A DNA stretch of 64,000 bases from Kiritimatiellia bacterium (GCA_026417735.1 JAOACR010000007.1:186001-250000); one strand, 5' to 3'. Positions 1 through 9,171 are shown, counted from the stretch's first letter. Made by a program: numbers and translations. Notes: a model not told the origin generated them from the sequence alone.

Positions 1-1
1 G

Positions 2-1012
2 CGGGTGGACCCCACGATCGACTCGGAGACGATTGATCCGCAGCGCGCCTTTTTGGTGCCGGTACCGCACTACATCACCAACGCGGCCGGTGAGATCTCG
101 TATTACTACCAGATCGAGGGAGTACCGAAAGAGAAGGCCGCTGCCGAGATCAGCCAGAGTGACTGGTTGCGGTCGTGGGGGGCGATCTGGGACATCGCGC
201 CGGGGATGACGCTGCGGCTGAACTGGAGCCAGACCATCGCGCGCCCGACGTTCCTCGAGATCGCGCCCGTGATCACTCCGGACTACATCGAGGGGGACTC
301 CTTCATCGGCAACCGGGATCTGCGCATTTCGCACATCGTGAACCGGGACCTTCGCTGGGAGTGGATTCAAGGACCGGACGACGTGCTCGCGTTCAGCGTC
401 TTCGACAAGGACGTCACCGACCCCATTGAGAAGGAAACGTTCGGGTATCTCTCGGAGTCCTACACGCTGGCGATCAACTATCCGCGCGGGCGCGTCGAGG
501 GCTTCGAGGTGGAGGCGCGGCGGCGGATGGAGTTTCTGCCGCCGCCGTTCGATGCGCTGCGGGTAGGGGTCAACTACGCGCGGCTTCGCTCCTGGGTGGA
601 GATGCCGGAGCGGCTGGTGAACGCGTTCACACCCTACGGGCTGCCGCCGCGCGAGCGCCGGCCGATGGAGGGGCAGCCGGAATACCTTTTCAATTTCCAG
701 CTGCTCTACGACATCGAGCGCTGGGGGACGTCCTTCGGGTGGTTCTACACGATCCGCGGCGACATGTTGAAGAGCGGCGCGGCGATCGGCGAGAGCGGGG
801 CGACACCCGACATCATGCTGCTGAAACAGCCGTCGGTCGGCATCAGCATTTCGCAGAAGATCGGCTCGCGCGTGAAGGTCACGTTCCGCGCGCAAAACCT
901 TTTGGATCCACCCGTCCGCGAGGTGTACCGAATCCCGGGCCAGGAGGACGTGATGCGCCGGCAATACCGCGAGGGCGTGCGTTATTCGATCGGGTTCAGC
1001 GCGGAGTTTTGA
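2..1012 (+). CDS. TonB-dependent receptor, C-terminal part (cut by window edge)
   Basis: The reading frame is open to the window edge, so the signal peptide and plug lie upstream. What remains is the C-terminal portion of an outer-membrane TonB-dependent receptor: alternating beta-strand sequence, a segment that reads LNWSQTIARPTF (typical of the late barrel in TonB receptors), an 'AQNLLDPP' motif near the end and a terminal aromatic residue (AEF) as used by the BAM insertion machinery. Such receptors import large substrates (glycans, siderophores) using energy from TonB. The stop is only three bases before the DUF3450 gene, so receptor and energising complex are probably co-transcribed. The substrate cannot be told from this fragment; the polysaccharide-related genes elsewhere in the window make a glycan plausible, but that is inference. 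Confidence 0.9.
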   Translation, partial: RVDPTIDSETIDPQRAFLVPVPHYITNAAGEISYYYQIEGVPKEKAAAEISQSDWLRSWGAIWDIAPGMTLRLNWSQTIARPTFLEIAPVITPDYIEGDSFIGNRDLRISHIVNRDLRWEWIQGPDDVLAFSVFDKDVTDPIEKETFGYLSESYTLAINYPRGRVEGFEVEARRRMEFLPPPFDALRVGVNYARLRSWVEMPERLVNAFTPYGLPPRERRPMEGQPEYLFNFQLLYDIERWGTSFGWFYTIRGDMLKSGAAIGESGATPDIMLLKQPSVGISISQKIGSRVKVTFRAQNLLDPPVREVYRIPGQEDVMRRQYREGVRYSIGFSAEF

Positions 1013-1015
1013 ACG

Positions 1016-1807
1016 ATGCGACGGTGGCGGCGATGGCTGGGAGTGGCGGCGGTGCTCGGCATGCCGGCGGCGCCGGTGCCAGCACTGACGGCGGTGACCA
1101 ACTCGCCCCCCGATGCGGAGGCGGAGGGGCGCGCCGCGATTGAGAAGTGGGTGGAAACGCGGCGTCTGCTCTCGCGGGAGACCCAGGAGTGGCGCGTCGC
1201 GCGGGAGATCCTCGAGGGCCGTGCGGAGCTGCTCTCGCGCGAGGTGGAGACGATCGAGGCGCAAATCCGGCAAACCACGAACGAGATCGGCGAGCTGGAC
1301 GTGAAGCTGGCGGAGTCCCGCGCGCAGCGGGAGCGACTGGTGGCCGCGACGGCGGGGCTGGACGAGAGCATCGCGAGGCTGGAGCGGCGGGTCGTCGGCC
1401 TACTGGAGCGCATGCCCGCGCCGCTGCGCGAACGGGTGCAGCCGTTGAGCCAGCGCATTCCGGCACCGGAGGCCGCTTCACCACCGCCGCTGGCGGAGCG
1501 CTTCCAGAACGTGATCGGCGTGCTGAACGAGTTGCAGAAGGCGGCGCGAGAGATTCTGGTGACCAGCGAGGTGCGGACGCTCGATGGGGGCGAGCGCATC
1601 GAGGTGACGGTGCTCTACATCGGGCTGGCGCAGGCGTACTTCGTGAATCCGGCCGGCACCGTCGCCGGGGTCGGGCGTCCCGGCCCGAAGGGGTGGACCT
1701 GGGAACGCGACGACCAGCTGGCGGCGGCGGTGCAGGCGGCGATTGCGGTGTATCGCAATGAGCGGCCGGCGGAGTACGTGCGGCTGCCGGTGGTGATGGA
1801 TGACTGA
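1016..1807 (+). CDS. DUF3450 family periplasmic coiled-coil protein of a TonB system
   Basis: 263 residues. A basic N-terminus and hydrophobic core followed by PALTAV look like a cleavable signal peptide. Residues about 35-135 form a long charged coiled coil; the C-terminal part carries the family's IGLAQAYFV segment and a tryptophan-rich 'GWTWERDD' stretch. DUF3450 proteins are regularly encoded directly before TtpC/ExbB/ExbD/TonB in the TonB2-type systems of Vibrio and other Gram-negatives, which is exactly the order here. The gene starts three bases after the receptor stop and its last 8 bases overlap the next start, so translation is probably coupled. Its molecular role is not established; a periplasmic adaptor of the TonB motor is the usual suggestion. 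Confidence 0.85.
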   Translation: MRRWRRWLGVAAVLGMPAAPVPALTAVTNSPPDAEAEGRAAIEKWVETRRLLSRETQEWRVAREILEGRAELLSREVETIEAQIRQTTNEIGELDVKLAESRAQRERLVAATAGLDESIARLERRVVGLLERMPAPLRERVQPLSQRIPAPEAASPPPLAERFQNVIGVLNELQKAAREILVTSEVRTLDGGERIEVTVLYIGLAQAYFVNPAGTVAGVGRPGPKGWTWERDDQLAAAVQAAIAVYRNERPAEYVRLPVVMDD

Positions 1808-3395
1808 GGTGCGTACGGTTTGCGGAGCGATGGGGCGGGCGGTGCGGCTCGGCGTGGCGCTGATGCTGGCGATGCCCGCGTTCGGACAGTTTCCCCCGCT
1901 GCGCGAGGCCCGGCCTGGGCGGCAGATACCGGCCGTCCCGAAGCCGGCGAAGTCGCAGCGGCGGCCCACCGCGGCGGTTTCGACCTCCGCCCCGCCGGCG
2001 GCGTTGTCTGCGGCAACTTCCGCGGTCGCAAGCACGACGGCGCCCGCAGAGTTGCCGCCCTGGGTTGCCACCGCAAAAGAGCGGCTGGCCGCCGCCGTTG
2101 CGGAGCTCGATCAAGCGCGCCGCACGATTGCGGACGAACGACTGGCACTGAGCCGGCGCATCGGAGATCTCGAGCGACGGCTCGCCGAGGTCCGCACGGC
2201 CTATGAAGTGGTCCGTCGGCAGTTCGACCATCGTGCGTTGGACCTGAACAACCTGCGCAACGAGATCAAGGGGCGGGAGCAGGAGGCCGCGTATCTCTCC
2301 AATCTGTTGGCAGAGTACATCCGCAATTTCGAACCTCGACTGCACATCGCAGAGGTTGCGCGCCACGCGGAAGTGCTGCGCGAGGCGCGGCTGGCCATGG
2401 ACAACACCACGCTGGAACCGGCGCAGGTCTACCGTCGGCAAATGGCAGTGGTCGAGAGCAGCCTGGAACGGTTGGAACGGCTGGTCGGCGGCTACCGGTT
2501 TCGAGGGGCCGCGGCGGCGGCCGACGGCCGTATGGTCGAAGGCGTCTTCGCGGTGTTCGGGCCGATGGTGGTGTTTGCGTCGGAGAATGCCGCGCACGTC
2601 GGGCTGGTCGAACAACGGCTCGGCTCGGTGGAGCCTTCGGTCGAGCCGTTCGGCGATCCGGCGCTCGTGGCAGCGGCGGCGGCGCTGGTGCGGGACGGAG
2701 GCGGCACACTGCCGTTCGACGCGAGCCTCGGCAACGCGCGGAAGGTGGAGCGCACCCGCGAGACACTTTGGGAGCACATTCAGAAAGGGGGCGCGGTCAT
2801 GTGGCCGATCCTCGGAGTCGCCGCGGTCGCCGCGATTGTCGCGCTGACGAAGTGGATCACGCTGGCCCGCGTGCGCGTCCCCGATGAGCAGGAGGTGGGC
2901 CCCCTGCTGGAAGCGGCGGCCGCGCGGGACGCCGCCGCGGTGATGGAGGTGGCCACCGCCTGGCCGGGGCCGGCGGCGGAGATGATCGAGGCGGGCGCGG
3001 CAAACCTGGCGCACGGCCGCGACCTGATCGAGGAGGCGATGTTCGAGCGTGTGCTGCGCGCCCGGTCGCGGTTCCAGCGGGGGCTGCCGATTCTCGCGGT
3101 GGCGGCGGCGAGCGCGCCGCTGCTGGGGCTGCTGGGCACTGTGACCGGGATCATCTCGACCTTCAAGCTGCTGACGGTGTTCGGCACTGGCGACGTGAAG
3201 ATGTTGTCGGCCGGCATTTCGGAGGCACTGATCACCACGGAGTTCGGGTTGTACGTGGCGATTCCCTCACTGCTGTCGCATTCGTTTTTGTCGCGTCGCG
3301 CGAAATCGCTGACCGACCGGCTCGAGCGGCTCGCGGTGGCGTTCCTCGCTCAGGTGGAGAAAGGGCGCGGGGTGGTCGAGGAGGTGGCGGCATGA
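1800..3395 (+). CDS. TtpC-like MotA/TolQ/ExbB proton channel protein with periplasmic coiled coil
   Basis: 531 residues, more than twice the size of a plain ExbB. An N-terminal signal-like segment (to about residue 32) is followed by an Ala/Pro/Ser linker, a coiled coil (about 85-200), and a C-terminal MotA/TolQ/ExbB domain beginning near residue 325, with the family's [10 protein letters not shown] signature near residue 440 and the [12 protein letters not shown] helix after it. This architecture matches TtpC, the extra ExbB-like component needed by TonB2-type systems. The start overlaps the DUF3450 stop by 8 bases and the stop overlaps exbB as ATGA. It sits in the inner membrane, with the N-terminal half in the periplasm. 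Confidence in the family is high; function by analogy to Vibrio TtpC. Confidence 0.9.
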   Translation: MTEVRTVCGAMGRAVRLGVALMLAMPAFGQFPPLREARPGRQIPAVPKPAKSQRRPTAAVSTSAPPAALSAATSAVASTTAPAELPPWVATAKERLAAAVAELDQARRTIADERLALSRRIGDLERRLAEVRTAYEVVRRQFDHRALDLNNLRNEIKGREQEAAYLSNLLAEYIRNFEPRLHIAEVARHAEVLREARLAMDNTTLEPAQVYRRQMAVVESSLERLERLVGGYRFRGAAAAADGRMVEGVFAVFGPMVVFASENAAHVGLVEQRLGSVEPSVEPFGDPALVAAAAALVRDGGGTLPFDASLGNARKVERTRETLWEHIQKGGAVMWPILGVAAVAAIVALTKWITLARVRVPDEQEVGPLLEAAAARDAAAVMEVATAWPGPAAEMIEAGAANLAHGRDLIEEAMFERVLRARSRFQRGLPILAVAAASAPLLGLLGTVTGIISTFKLLTVFGTGDVKMLSAGISEALITTEFGLYVAIPSLLSHSFLSRRAKSLTDRLERLAVAFLAQVEKGRGVVEEVAA

Positions 3396-4063
3396 ACGGC
3401 GCGTTTTGGCAGGAGTTGCTGCCGGAGGCGGCGAACATCTGGCGGAGCGGCGGCTGGGGGATGTTTGCGCTGGCCGCCAACGGCATCGTGCTGTTCGGGG
3501 TTGCGACCCGCATGCTGTTGCGGCTGATGGCGGTGGGCCAACTGTCACCGCCCGTGGCGAACACGGTGCGAGGTCGGGAAACCCCGGGCGAACGGCTCGC
3601 GCGGGCGGCGGAACGCGAGACCGACGAAGCAGGTGTGATACGGGTGTTTGCGGCGGCGCGGCACGACTTGCTGGCGCCGTTTGAACGGGATCACCGGGTG
3701 TTGCAGGTCGCAGTGCGCGCGGCGCCGCTGCTGGGGCTGCTGGGCACCGTGACCGGTATGCTCGCGACCTTTCACGGGCTGGCGACCGGCGGGTCGGCCG
3801 AAAAGACGATGACCATCGTCGCCGGCGGCATTTCCGAGGCGCTGATCACCACGGAGACGGGGCTGGTGATGGCGCTGGTGGGTCTGATGTTTGAAAACCT
3901 GCTGCTGCGGCGGCAGCAGCGCATTGAGGAAGCGCTGGCGCATCTGGAGACCTTCTGTCTGCAGCGGCATCACCGCGTGATGGCGGTCGCGGCGGTCAAT
4001 GGGCCGGGCGGCGAGACGGAGCCTTCGGCGGCGATCGCGTGGTCGCAGGGAGCGGGCGCATGA
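3392..4063 (+). CDS. exbB: Biopolymer transport protein ExbB
   Basis: 223 residues with three predicted membrane helices (about 25-45, 105-125, 145-170), the normal size and topology for ExbB/TolQ. The [11 protein letters not shown] motif near residue 112 and the following '[14 protein letters not shown]' helix are the conserved channel-forming segments. ExbB forms the pentameric inner-membrane proton channel that, with ExbD, energises TonB. Both ends overlap neighbours by ATGA, so synthesis is likely coupled to that of the TtpC-like protein and ExbD. The operon thus has two ExbB-family proteins, as in TonB2-type systems. Confidence 0.93.
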   Translation: MNGAFWQELLPEAANIWRSGGWGMFALAANGIVLFGVATRMLLRLMAVGQLSPPVANTVRGRETPGERLARAAERETDEAGVIRVFAAARHDLLAPFERDHRVLQVAVRAAPLLGLLGTVTGMLATFHGLATGGSAEKTMTIVAGGISEALITTETGLVMALVGLMFENLLLRRQQRIEEALAHLETFCLQRHHRVMAVAAVNGPGGETEPSAAIAWSQGAGA

Positions 4064-4473
4064 GACGGTTCGGTGCGGCAACGGACGATGCGGGCGAGAC
4101 GAACATCGACATCTCGCCGCTGATTGATTGCATCTTCATTCTGCTGCTGTTTTTCATCGTCACCACAACGTTTGTAGAGGAGACCGGCGTCGAGGTGGAC
4201 AAGCCCACCGCGGCCGCCGCGGTGAACCTCGAAAAGAACAGCGTGCTGATCGCCGTCACTGCGCGCGGCGAGGTCGTCTATGGGGGGCGTGACATCGGCG
4301 TGGGGGGCGTGCGCTCGGTGGTGCGCCGGCTGATCGAGAAAGAGGACCTGCCGGTGATCATTCAGGTGGACCAGGCGGTGCCGTCCGGCTTGCTGGTGCG
4401 AGTGATTGACGAAGCGAAGCTGGCGGGTGCGAAGCGGGTCAATTTGGCGACGCGGCGCGCGGAGGGTGCATGA
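4060..4473 (+). CDS. exbD: Biopolymer transport protein ExbD
   Basis: 137 residues from the ATG that overlaps the exbB stop (ATGA); an in-frame GTG 21 bases earlier is less likely because of that coupling and the usual ExbD N-terminus. A short cytoplasmic segment ends with NIDISPLID, one membrane helix follows (about 20-40) and the rest is a periplasmic domain. Asp23 in the helix corresponds to the conserved proton-carrying aspartate of ExbD/TolR. The protein pairs with ExbB to form the proton-driven motor for TonB. The stop overlaps the tonB start. Confidence 0.93.
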   Translation: MRRFGAATDDAGETNIDISPLIDCIFILLLFFIVTTTFVEETGVEVDKPTAAAAVNLEKNSVLIAVTARGEVVYGGRDIGVGGVRSVVRRLIEKEDLPVIIQVDQAVPSGLLVRVIDEAKLAGAKRVNLATRRAEGA

Positions 4474-5159
4474 GTGGCGCACGTCCATCGTGGTGTCGGC
4501 GGGCGCTGGGTGCTGTGCTGCGCGCTGTCGGGACGGTGGCGGTTGCGGCCGGTCTCACGTTGGTGGTGTTTCTCGTGTTGCCGCTGATCCAGCGGATTGC
4601 GCATCCGCCGGCCGCGGAGATGGAGCTGCGCCCGGTCACGACCGCGGCGCTGCCGCCGCCGCCCGCGCCGCCGCCGCCGGAACCGGAGCCGGAAAAGCCG
4701 GAAGAGGAGCCACCTCCGCCCGAGCTGGACGCCCCTGCGCCGCCACCCATGGACCTCGCAGCGCTGGAGATGGCGCTGGACCCTGGCCTGGGGGGGGGCG
4801 GTGCGGTGCTGGACATCGGCGCGCGGTTGCTCTCGACGCTCGAACAGCGGGCGAAGGAGGAGGGGGAGGCGGTGTTTTCGGTGGCGGATCTGGATCAGGT
4901 GCCGCGTCCGGTACATCAGCCCGCGCCCGAGTATCCGACGGAGCTGAAGCGGAAGCGAATCGAGGGCACGGTGCATGTGGTGTTTCTGGTGGATCCCAGC
5001 GGTGCGGTCCAGAACCCGACGGTGGTGCAGTCGGTGCACCCCGCGCTGGATCGTGCGGCGCTACAGTCGGTGCGGAAGTGGCGATTTGATCCTGGCCGGC
5101 GCGGTGGGCAACCGGTGGCGTTTCGAATGAAGGTGCCGATCACGTTTGCGCTGCGATGA
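4470..5159 (+). CDS. tonB: Energy transducer TonB
   Basis: 229 residues. One N-terminal membrane anchor (about 20-45), a Pro/Glu-rich periplasmic spacer (about 55-95), and a C-terminal TonB domain from about residue 145 containing [12 protein letters not shown], '[11 protein letters not shown]' and the closing VRKWRFDP. TonB spans the periplasm and passes proton-motive energy from ExbB/ExbD to outer-membrane receptors such as the one at the left window edge. ATGA overlaps at both ends. A run of eight G near 4792-4799 lies in the glycine-rich linker and could be prone to slippage, but the frame is open. Confidence 0.93.
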   Translation: MSGARPSWCRRALGAVLRAVGTVAVAAGLTLVVFLVLPLIQRIAHPPAAEMELRPVTTAALPPPPAPPPPEPEPEKPEEEPPPPELDAPAPPPMDLAALEMALDPGLGGGGAVLDIGARLLSTLEQRAKEEGEAVFSVADLDQVPRPVHQPAPEYPTELKRKRIEGTVHVVFLVDPSGAVQNPTVVQSVHPALDRAALQSVRKWRFDPGRRGGQPVAFRMKVPITFALR

Positions 5160-6544
5160 GACGGACCCTGGTCATGTTGGCGGTGGTGGCGATGGCCGGC
5201 GGGATCGCCGCGGATGACGGCGAGCTGCGGATTTTTCGGAGCGCATCATTTCGCCGCGCGATGATCGGCGAGTTCGGCATGCGGACGGAGGTGGAGCCAC
5301 GTGTGACGGAGGCGGAGCGCGCGGTGCTGGAGAAGGTCGCCGCCGCGATGGGCACGCGAGGGGGGACGGCCGCCGCCCGCCGACTGCTCGAGGGGGCGGT
5401 GACGCCCGCCGCGAGTGCGGCGCTGGACTTTGCGCTCGCGCACCTCTGGTTTTTGGACGGAGACCTCGAGCGGGCTGCCGCCGGCTATGGGCGGGCGATC
5501 GCGAAGTTTCCGGCGTTTCTGCGCGCGCATAAACAGCTGGGCGTGGTGCATGTGCGGGCGGGGCGGTTTGCCGAGGCGGTGCCGAGACTCGCGCGGGCGA
5601 TCGAGCTGGGTGGTGGTGACGGGCTGACGTACGGGCTGCTGGGATTTGCGTGCCTGCAGACGGACCGTCTCACCGCGGCGGAAAGCGCCTACCGCATGGC
5701 GATTCTGCTGCAGCCGGACGTCCCCGACTGGCGGCTGGGGCTGGCGCGCGTGTTTTTCCGGCAGGGACGGCATGCAGAGGTTGTTGCACTGTGCGACGAA
5801 CTGATCCGCGCAGAGCCCAACCGACCGGAATACCGCGCACTGCAGGCGGGTGCGTATCTCGGGCTGCGGGAGACCGCGAAGGCGGCAGAGATCTACGAGA
5901 TGCTCGACCTGGCGGGCCACGCGACGCCGGAGATGCTGCAGACATTGGGGGACGTGCACCTGCGCGACGGCTTTGCGGATCTCGCGGCGGAGGCCTATCT
6001 GCGCGCGCTTACGCGCGGAGGCGCCGCGCAGGCGGAGCGGTCGCTGCGTGCGGCGGAGATGCTGGCCGCGCGCGGCGCGCCTGCCGAGGCGCAGCGGGTG
6101 GCCGACAGAGTCCGGGAGGTCGCCGGCGACCGGCTGGACGAAGCGATGCGTCTGCGGCTGCTGAAGCTCGCCGCGCGTGCGGCGGCCGCGCAGGGGGAGC
6201 CGGCCGCCGAGCAGATCCGGCGGCTCGAGGAGATCGTCGCACTGGATCCGCTCGATGGCGAGACGCTGATCCTGTTGGCGCAGCATCACGCCGCGGCCGG
6301 CGACCTGGACCGGGCGGTGCTGCTGTTCGAGCGTGCGGCCGCGATCGAGGCCAGCGAGGCGGAGGCCCGGTTGCGACATGCGCAGTGTCTGGTGCGCGCA
6401 GGACGGTACGCGGACGCGCTGCCGCTTCTGAAGCGAGCGCAGGAACTTCGTCCGCGGGACGAGGTCGCGCGGTATCTGGAGCAGGTGGAACGAATGGCCC
6501 GACTGCGGCGCGGCGCCGCGGGCGGGTCTAGTGGAGGCCCGTGA
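5156..6544 (+). CDS. TPR-repeat protein of the TonB operon
   Basis: 462 residues. A signal peptide ([20 protein letters not shown]) precedes repeated helix pairs with TPR consensus spacing (for example 'GYGRAIAKFPAFLRAHKQLG', 'LLPQPDV'-type turns and a C-terminal set ending 'LKRAQELRPRDEVARYL'). A secreted TPR protein is the usual last member of DUF3450/TtpC/ExbB/ExbD/TonB operons, and this one begins inside the tonB stop (ATGA). It is likely periplasmic and serves as a scaffold; no enzymatic motif is visible. Confidence 0.85.
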   Translation: MRRTLVMLAVVAMAGGIAADDGELRIFRSASFRRAMIGEFGMRTEVEPRVTEAERAVLEKVAAAMGTRGGTAAARRLLEGAVTPAASAALDFALAHLWFLDGDLERAAAGYGRAIAKFPAFLRAHKQLGVVHVRAGRFAEAVPRLARAIELGGGDGLTYGLLGFACLQTDRLTAAESAYRMAILLQPDVPDWRLGLARVFFRQGRHAEVVALCDELIRAEPNRPEYRALQAGAYLGLRETAKAAEIYEMLDLAGHATPEMLQTLGDVHLRDGFADLAAEAYLRALTRGGAAQAERSLRAAEMLAARGAPAEAQRVADRVREVAGDRLDEAMRLRLLKLAARAAAAQGEPAAEQIRRLEEIVALDPLDGETLILLAQHHAAAGDLDRAVLLFERAAAIEASEAEARLRHAQCLVRAGRYADALPLLKRAQELRPRDEVARYLEQVERMARLRRGAAGGSSGGP

Positions 6545-6588
6545 ACGACCGGCGCGCCGCGCCGGCATGGAAAGGACAAACGAGAACC

Positions 6589-7497
6589 ATGAAGAGCTGG
6601 ATGCAAACGAATCTCATTTTGGTAGGACTCCTCACACTCGTGGTGGGGGCGAGCGCGCAGGCGGCGCCGTCCGACTCGCCGCCGCCGGCGGATGCGGAGC
6701 TCGAGCTCACCCAGGCGGAACCGTGGCGGGTGAGCGTGGAGGGGTTGAGCTATCTGGTCGTCTGGCAGCACGACGCGCTGCAGACGCGTGCCGACTACGA
6801 AGAGGACCGTCGGGAGAGTTGGCGCGATGGCGACGTGAACGGCAATGGCTGGGGGCTGCGGCTGGCGGTGGGCCGCGGTGATGGCGCGCTGTCTGCGCGG
6901 TTCATCGGCGCCAACTACGACTACGAACGGCGCGAAGCGAACGGCCATCACGAGATCGAAAGCGACCGCAACGATCTGGAGATCCTCTGGAGCCAGCGTG
7001 CCGGTGCCGCGGAGCACGCGGAGTGGGGCTGGGAGCTCGGCTACCGTTATCTCGGCATCACGAAGCGTGTCGATCTACGCGAGGGCGGCGACCGATTTCG
7101 TGCCTCGGAGAACGTGAACTGGCATTTTCTCGAGGCCGGCTACTTCGGTCGGTGGCGTCCCTTCAAGGGGCCGAACCTTGGCGTGTACGCGCTGGTGCGC
7201 GGGATGCTCGGGGAGGCGCGCGGCCTCGCGCGTCAGGGCAGCGACCACAAGTGGGACGGCGACATCAAGGAAAGCTACCGTAACGACTACTCGCTCGCGT
7301 ACGGCGCGCGCGGAGAGTTCGGCGTGGACTGGATGCTGCGCAACGGCGTGCGCGCCAGCGTCAGCTATCACCGCGAGTGGGCCTACTCGTTCGATTCCAC
7401 GGAGTCCGGGCTGGTGGTGTTTCCGGACAACTCCGACGCGCTCTTCATCGAGAATGTCTACGCGGTCGTGATCAGCGTCGGTTACATGTTCCAATAA
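6589..7497 (+). CDS. Outer-membrane beta-barrel protein, unknown function
   Basis: 302 residues from the ATG at 6589, chosen because it begins a clear signal peptide (MKSWMQTNLILVGLL, cleavage near AQAAPS) and follows AAAGGA 12 bases upstream; an in-frame GTG overlapping the TPR stop is possible but would bury the signal. The mature protein is rich in alternating strands with aromatic girdle residues (for example WGWELGYRYLGI, VGYMF near the end), as in small outer-membrane barrels. No specific family recognised. It directly follows the TonB operon and may be its last gene; a role in the same uptake process is inference from position only. Confidence 0.7.
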   Translation: MKSWMQTNLILVGLLTLVVGASAQAAPSDSPPPADAELELTQAEPWRVSVEGLSYLVVWQHDALQTRADYEEDRRESWRDGDVNGNGWGLRLAVGRGDGALSARFIGANYDYERREANGHHEIESDRNDLEILWSQRAGAAEHAEWGWELGYRYLGITKRVDLREGGDRFRASENVNWHFLEAGYFGRWRPFKGPNLGVYALVRGMLGEARGLARQGSDHKWDGDIKESYRNDYSLAYGARGEFGVDWMLRNGVRASVSYHREWAYSFDSTESGLVVFPDNSDALFIENVYAVVISVGYMFQ

Positions 7498-7664
7498 ACA
7501 GAACCCGCCGGATTCGTAATCAAAAAAATGACGCTATCTGACGTGTGCCACATCAAACGCTAACCGCGTTCGGCGACGGTATCGCGCGTGCGGAGGTCTA
7601 CACGGTCAGGCCCGCCGGGTCGGCGGGCGATCGGGTGGGCGGCTGCGAGAGGAGACTCGACGAC
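7498..7664. other. Intergenic leader with hairpin before secreted protein gene
   Basis: A 167-base gap after the barrel gene. It has a locally A-rich stretch (a run of seven A near 7522-7528) unlike the G+C-rich surroundings, and a perfect 7-bp hairpin at 7611-7617 / 7621-7627 (CCCGCCG, loop GGT, CGGCGGG) about 40 bases before the next start. No T-run follows the hairpin, so it may be a leader structure rather than a terminator. Confidence 0.4.
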
Positions 7665-8411
7665 GTGAAAAGAATGCTAGCGATCTGGGTGGCCAGCGGA
7701 CTGACGGGGGGGATTGCCCACAGTCAGTCGTTCCCCAGCGTGAACTCGGTGGGCGTCGTACCGGTGACGATTCCACCGGCCGGGGCCTCGGTGCTGCTGG
7801 GGATCAACCTGCAGCAGTTGAACGGAGCGGGCGCGATCGGCGCGGTGCAGCTCTTTGGTTCGAACCAGCTCGTGCGAGCCAATATGCCACAGTTCGCGAC
7901 TCAGATTCACATCTGGGATTCCGCGAACCAACAGTTTGTGACGTTGTACCAGCGGCTCGACGGGCGGTACCGGCTGACGACCGGCCAGTTTACCAACTAT
8001 CCGCTGCGGACGGGTGACGCGGTGTGGCTGCAGTCCCCGTCAACCAGCACCGCACCCCGCACGATCTACCTGGTGGGGGAAGTGCTGGCGGGTCTCGCGG
8101 TGCAGCGTCCCATGGTGCCGGGGCTGCGGATGATCGCCAATCCGTTCATGGCCCCCTGGTACCTGAATGGTCCCGGCATGAGCTGGGTGGCCGATGGTGC
8201 GAAGCGTGGACTGCCCAGCACGGCGGATCTGATTCTCATCTGGGATGGTAACGTTTACCGCACCTATTACCTGCGGGCGGCGAACTCCAACTGGTGCAAT
8301 GCGGCAGACAACACCGTGCTCACCACACCCGTGCCCATCGGTCGGGGGTTCTGGTATCACGGCCGCGGCACCAGCTATGTGAGCCGAATCCCCCGCTGGA
8401 CGGGCAACTAA
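7665..8411 (+). CDS. Secreted protein of unknown function, neighbour of PEP-CTERM gene
   Basis: 248 residues from the GTG at 7665. This start is preferred because GAGAGGAG lies about 10 bases upstream and it gives a proper signal peptide (MKRMLAIWVASGLTGG, cleavage near AHSQS). The mature protein is rich in Asn, Gln and aromatic residues, with repeated motifs of the type 'G.AVWLQSP' and 'GRGFWYHGRG' that suggest beta structure. No PEP-CTERM sorting signal is visible at its C-terminus, unlike the next gene, with which it shares leader style and composition. I do not recognise the family. Confidence 0.65.
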   Translation: MKRMLAIWVASGLTGGIAHSQSFPSVNSVGVVPVTIPPAGASVLLGINLQQLNGAGAIGAVQLFGSNQLVRANMPQFATQIHIWDSANQQFVTLYQRLDGRYRLTTGQFTNYPLRTGDAVWLQSPSTSTAPRTIYLVGEVLAGLAVQRPMVPGLRMIANPFMAPWYLNGPGMSWVADGAKRGLPSTADLILIWDGNVYRTYYLRAANSNWCNAADNTVLTTPVPIGRGFWYHGRGTSYVSRIPRWTGN

Positions 8412-8497
8412 TTGTAAACCTTTGGGTAAGGTGGGACATGCGTCCTGCCCGAGACGTCAAGAACATCGAGAGTAAGCGAACGGAGGAGAAAAACCGC

Positions 8498-9100
8498 ATG
8501 AAAAACAACTGCGCGAGACGAGTCGTAACTGGTGTGATGGTGTTCATGGCGGGTGTGGCGACCGCCCAGGGGCCGTGGTCGTTGCAGCTGTTCTGGGGAT
8601 CGCAGGAATCCGGGCTGAACGCCAACGGGTTGCCTGATGTCTACATGCCCAACGGGCAGCCGGTGCCGCATACGTCCCTCTGGGCCGCACAGATTGTGCT
8701 GGCGTCCAACCCCAGCACGGTGTTGTATCAGGCACATCACACGGGCAGCGGAGAGGGCTGGGGGTTCTGGGACTTCCTGTGGGAGGATCTCGGTTTGGAC
8801 GGAGTCGCGTTCCAGGCTGCGATCATCCCGCCAACGGCCAGCGGAGTCCCCATTATGACCCGGATTTTCAACCATCCGGACCCAGCCCAGGCGACCATGT
8901 TCGCGGACGCGGGCGTTACCACTTTCACGTGGGATCCCTATGCGCCCGTACCAACACTTCCGCAGGTGTACGACTTCGGCACCGTGCCGCAGAGCGCGTG
9001 GCAGGTGATCCCAGAGCCCGCCTCGGCGGCGCTGATTGTGCTGGGTGCCGGTGGGGCACTGATGGTGCGCCGGTGGCGCTGGCGGCTCGGCCGCGAGTAA
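8498..9100 (+). CDS. PEP-CTERM sorting-domain protein
   Basis: 200 residues. GGAGGAG lies 10-11 bases before the ATG; the N-terminus is a signal peptide (cleavage near VATAQG). The C-terminus has the tripartite sorting signal: VIPEPAS, a hydrophobic helix (AALIVLGAGGALMV) and a basic tail (RRWRWR). Such proteins are exported and then processed by the membrane enzyme exosortase in bacteria that make exopolysaccharide. The central region has no recognised domain. No exosortase gene is in the window. A strong terminator follows the stop. Confidence 0.85.
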   Translation: MKNNCARRVVTGVMVFMAGVATAQGPWSLQLFWGSQESGLNANGLPDVYMPNGQPVPHTSLWAAQIVLASNPSTVLYQAHHTGSGEGWGFWDFLWEDLGLDGVAFQAAIIPPTASGVPIMTRIFNHPDPAQATMFADAGVTTFTWDPYAPVPTLPQVYDFGTVPQSAWQVIPEPASAALIVLGAGGALMVRRWRWRLGRE

Positions 9101-9124
9101 GCTTCCGTTAGAAAACGGTTAGGT

Positions 9125-9158
9125 GCAAAAACCGCGGGCCTGCGCCCGCGGTTTTTGC
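9125..9158 (+). terminator. Rho-independent terminator after PEP-CTERM gene
   Basis: Perfect 15-bp inverted repeat: GCAAAAACCGCGGGC at 9125-9139 and its complement at 9144-9158, loop CTGC. The A5 and T5 tracts inside the arms give a terminator shape on both strands. It lies 24 bases after the stop and ends just before the promoter-like TATCCT of the next gene. Confidence 0.9.
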
Positions 9159-9159
9159 G

Positions 9160-9165
9160 TATCCT
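9160..9165 (+). promoter_or_regulatory. -10-like hexamer for leaderless start
   Basis: TATCCT, 6 bases before the GTG at 9172, with no Shine-Dalgarno in between. It directly abuts the terminator hairpin. No clear -35 at 16-18 bases (that stretch is inside the hairpin). Confidence 0.4.
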
Positions 9166-9171
9166 AAATGC

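Noticed and set aside
996-3014. 672-codon open frame on the minus strand
   Set aside because: Lies antisense to the DUF3450 and TtpC-like genes; Arg/Pro/Ala-rich with no motif or start signal. A shadow of G+C-rich codon use.
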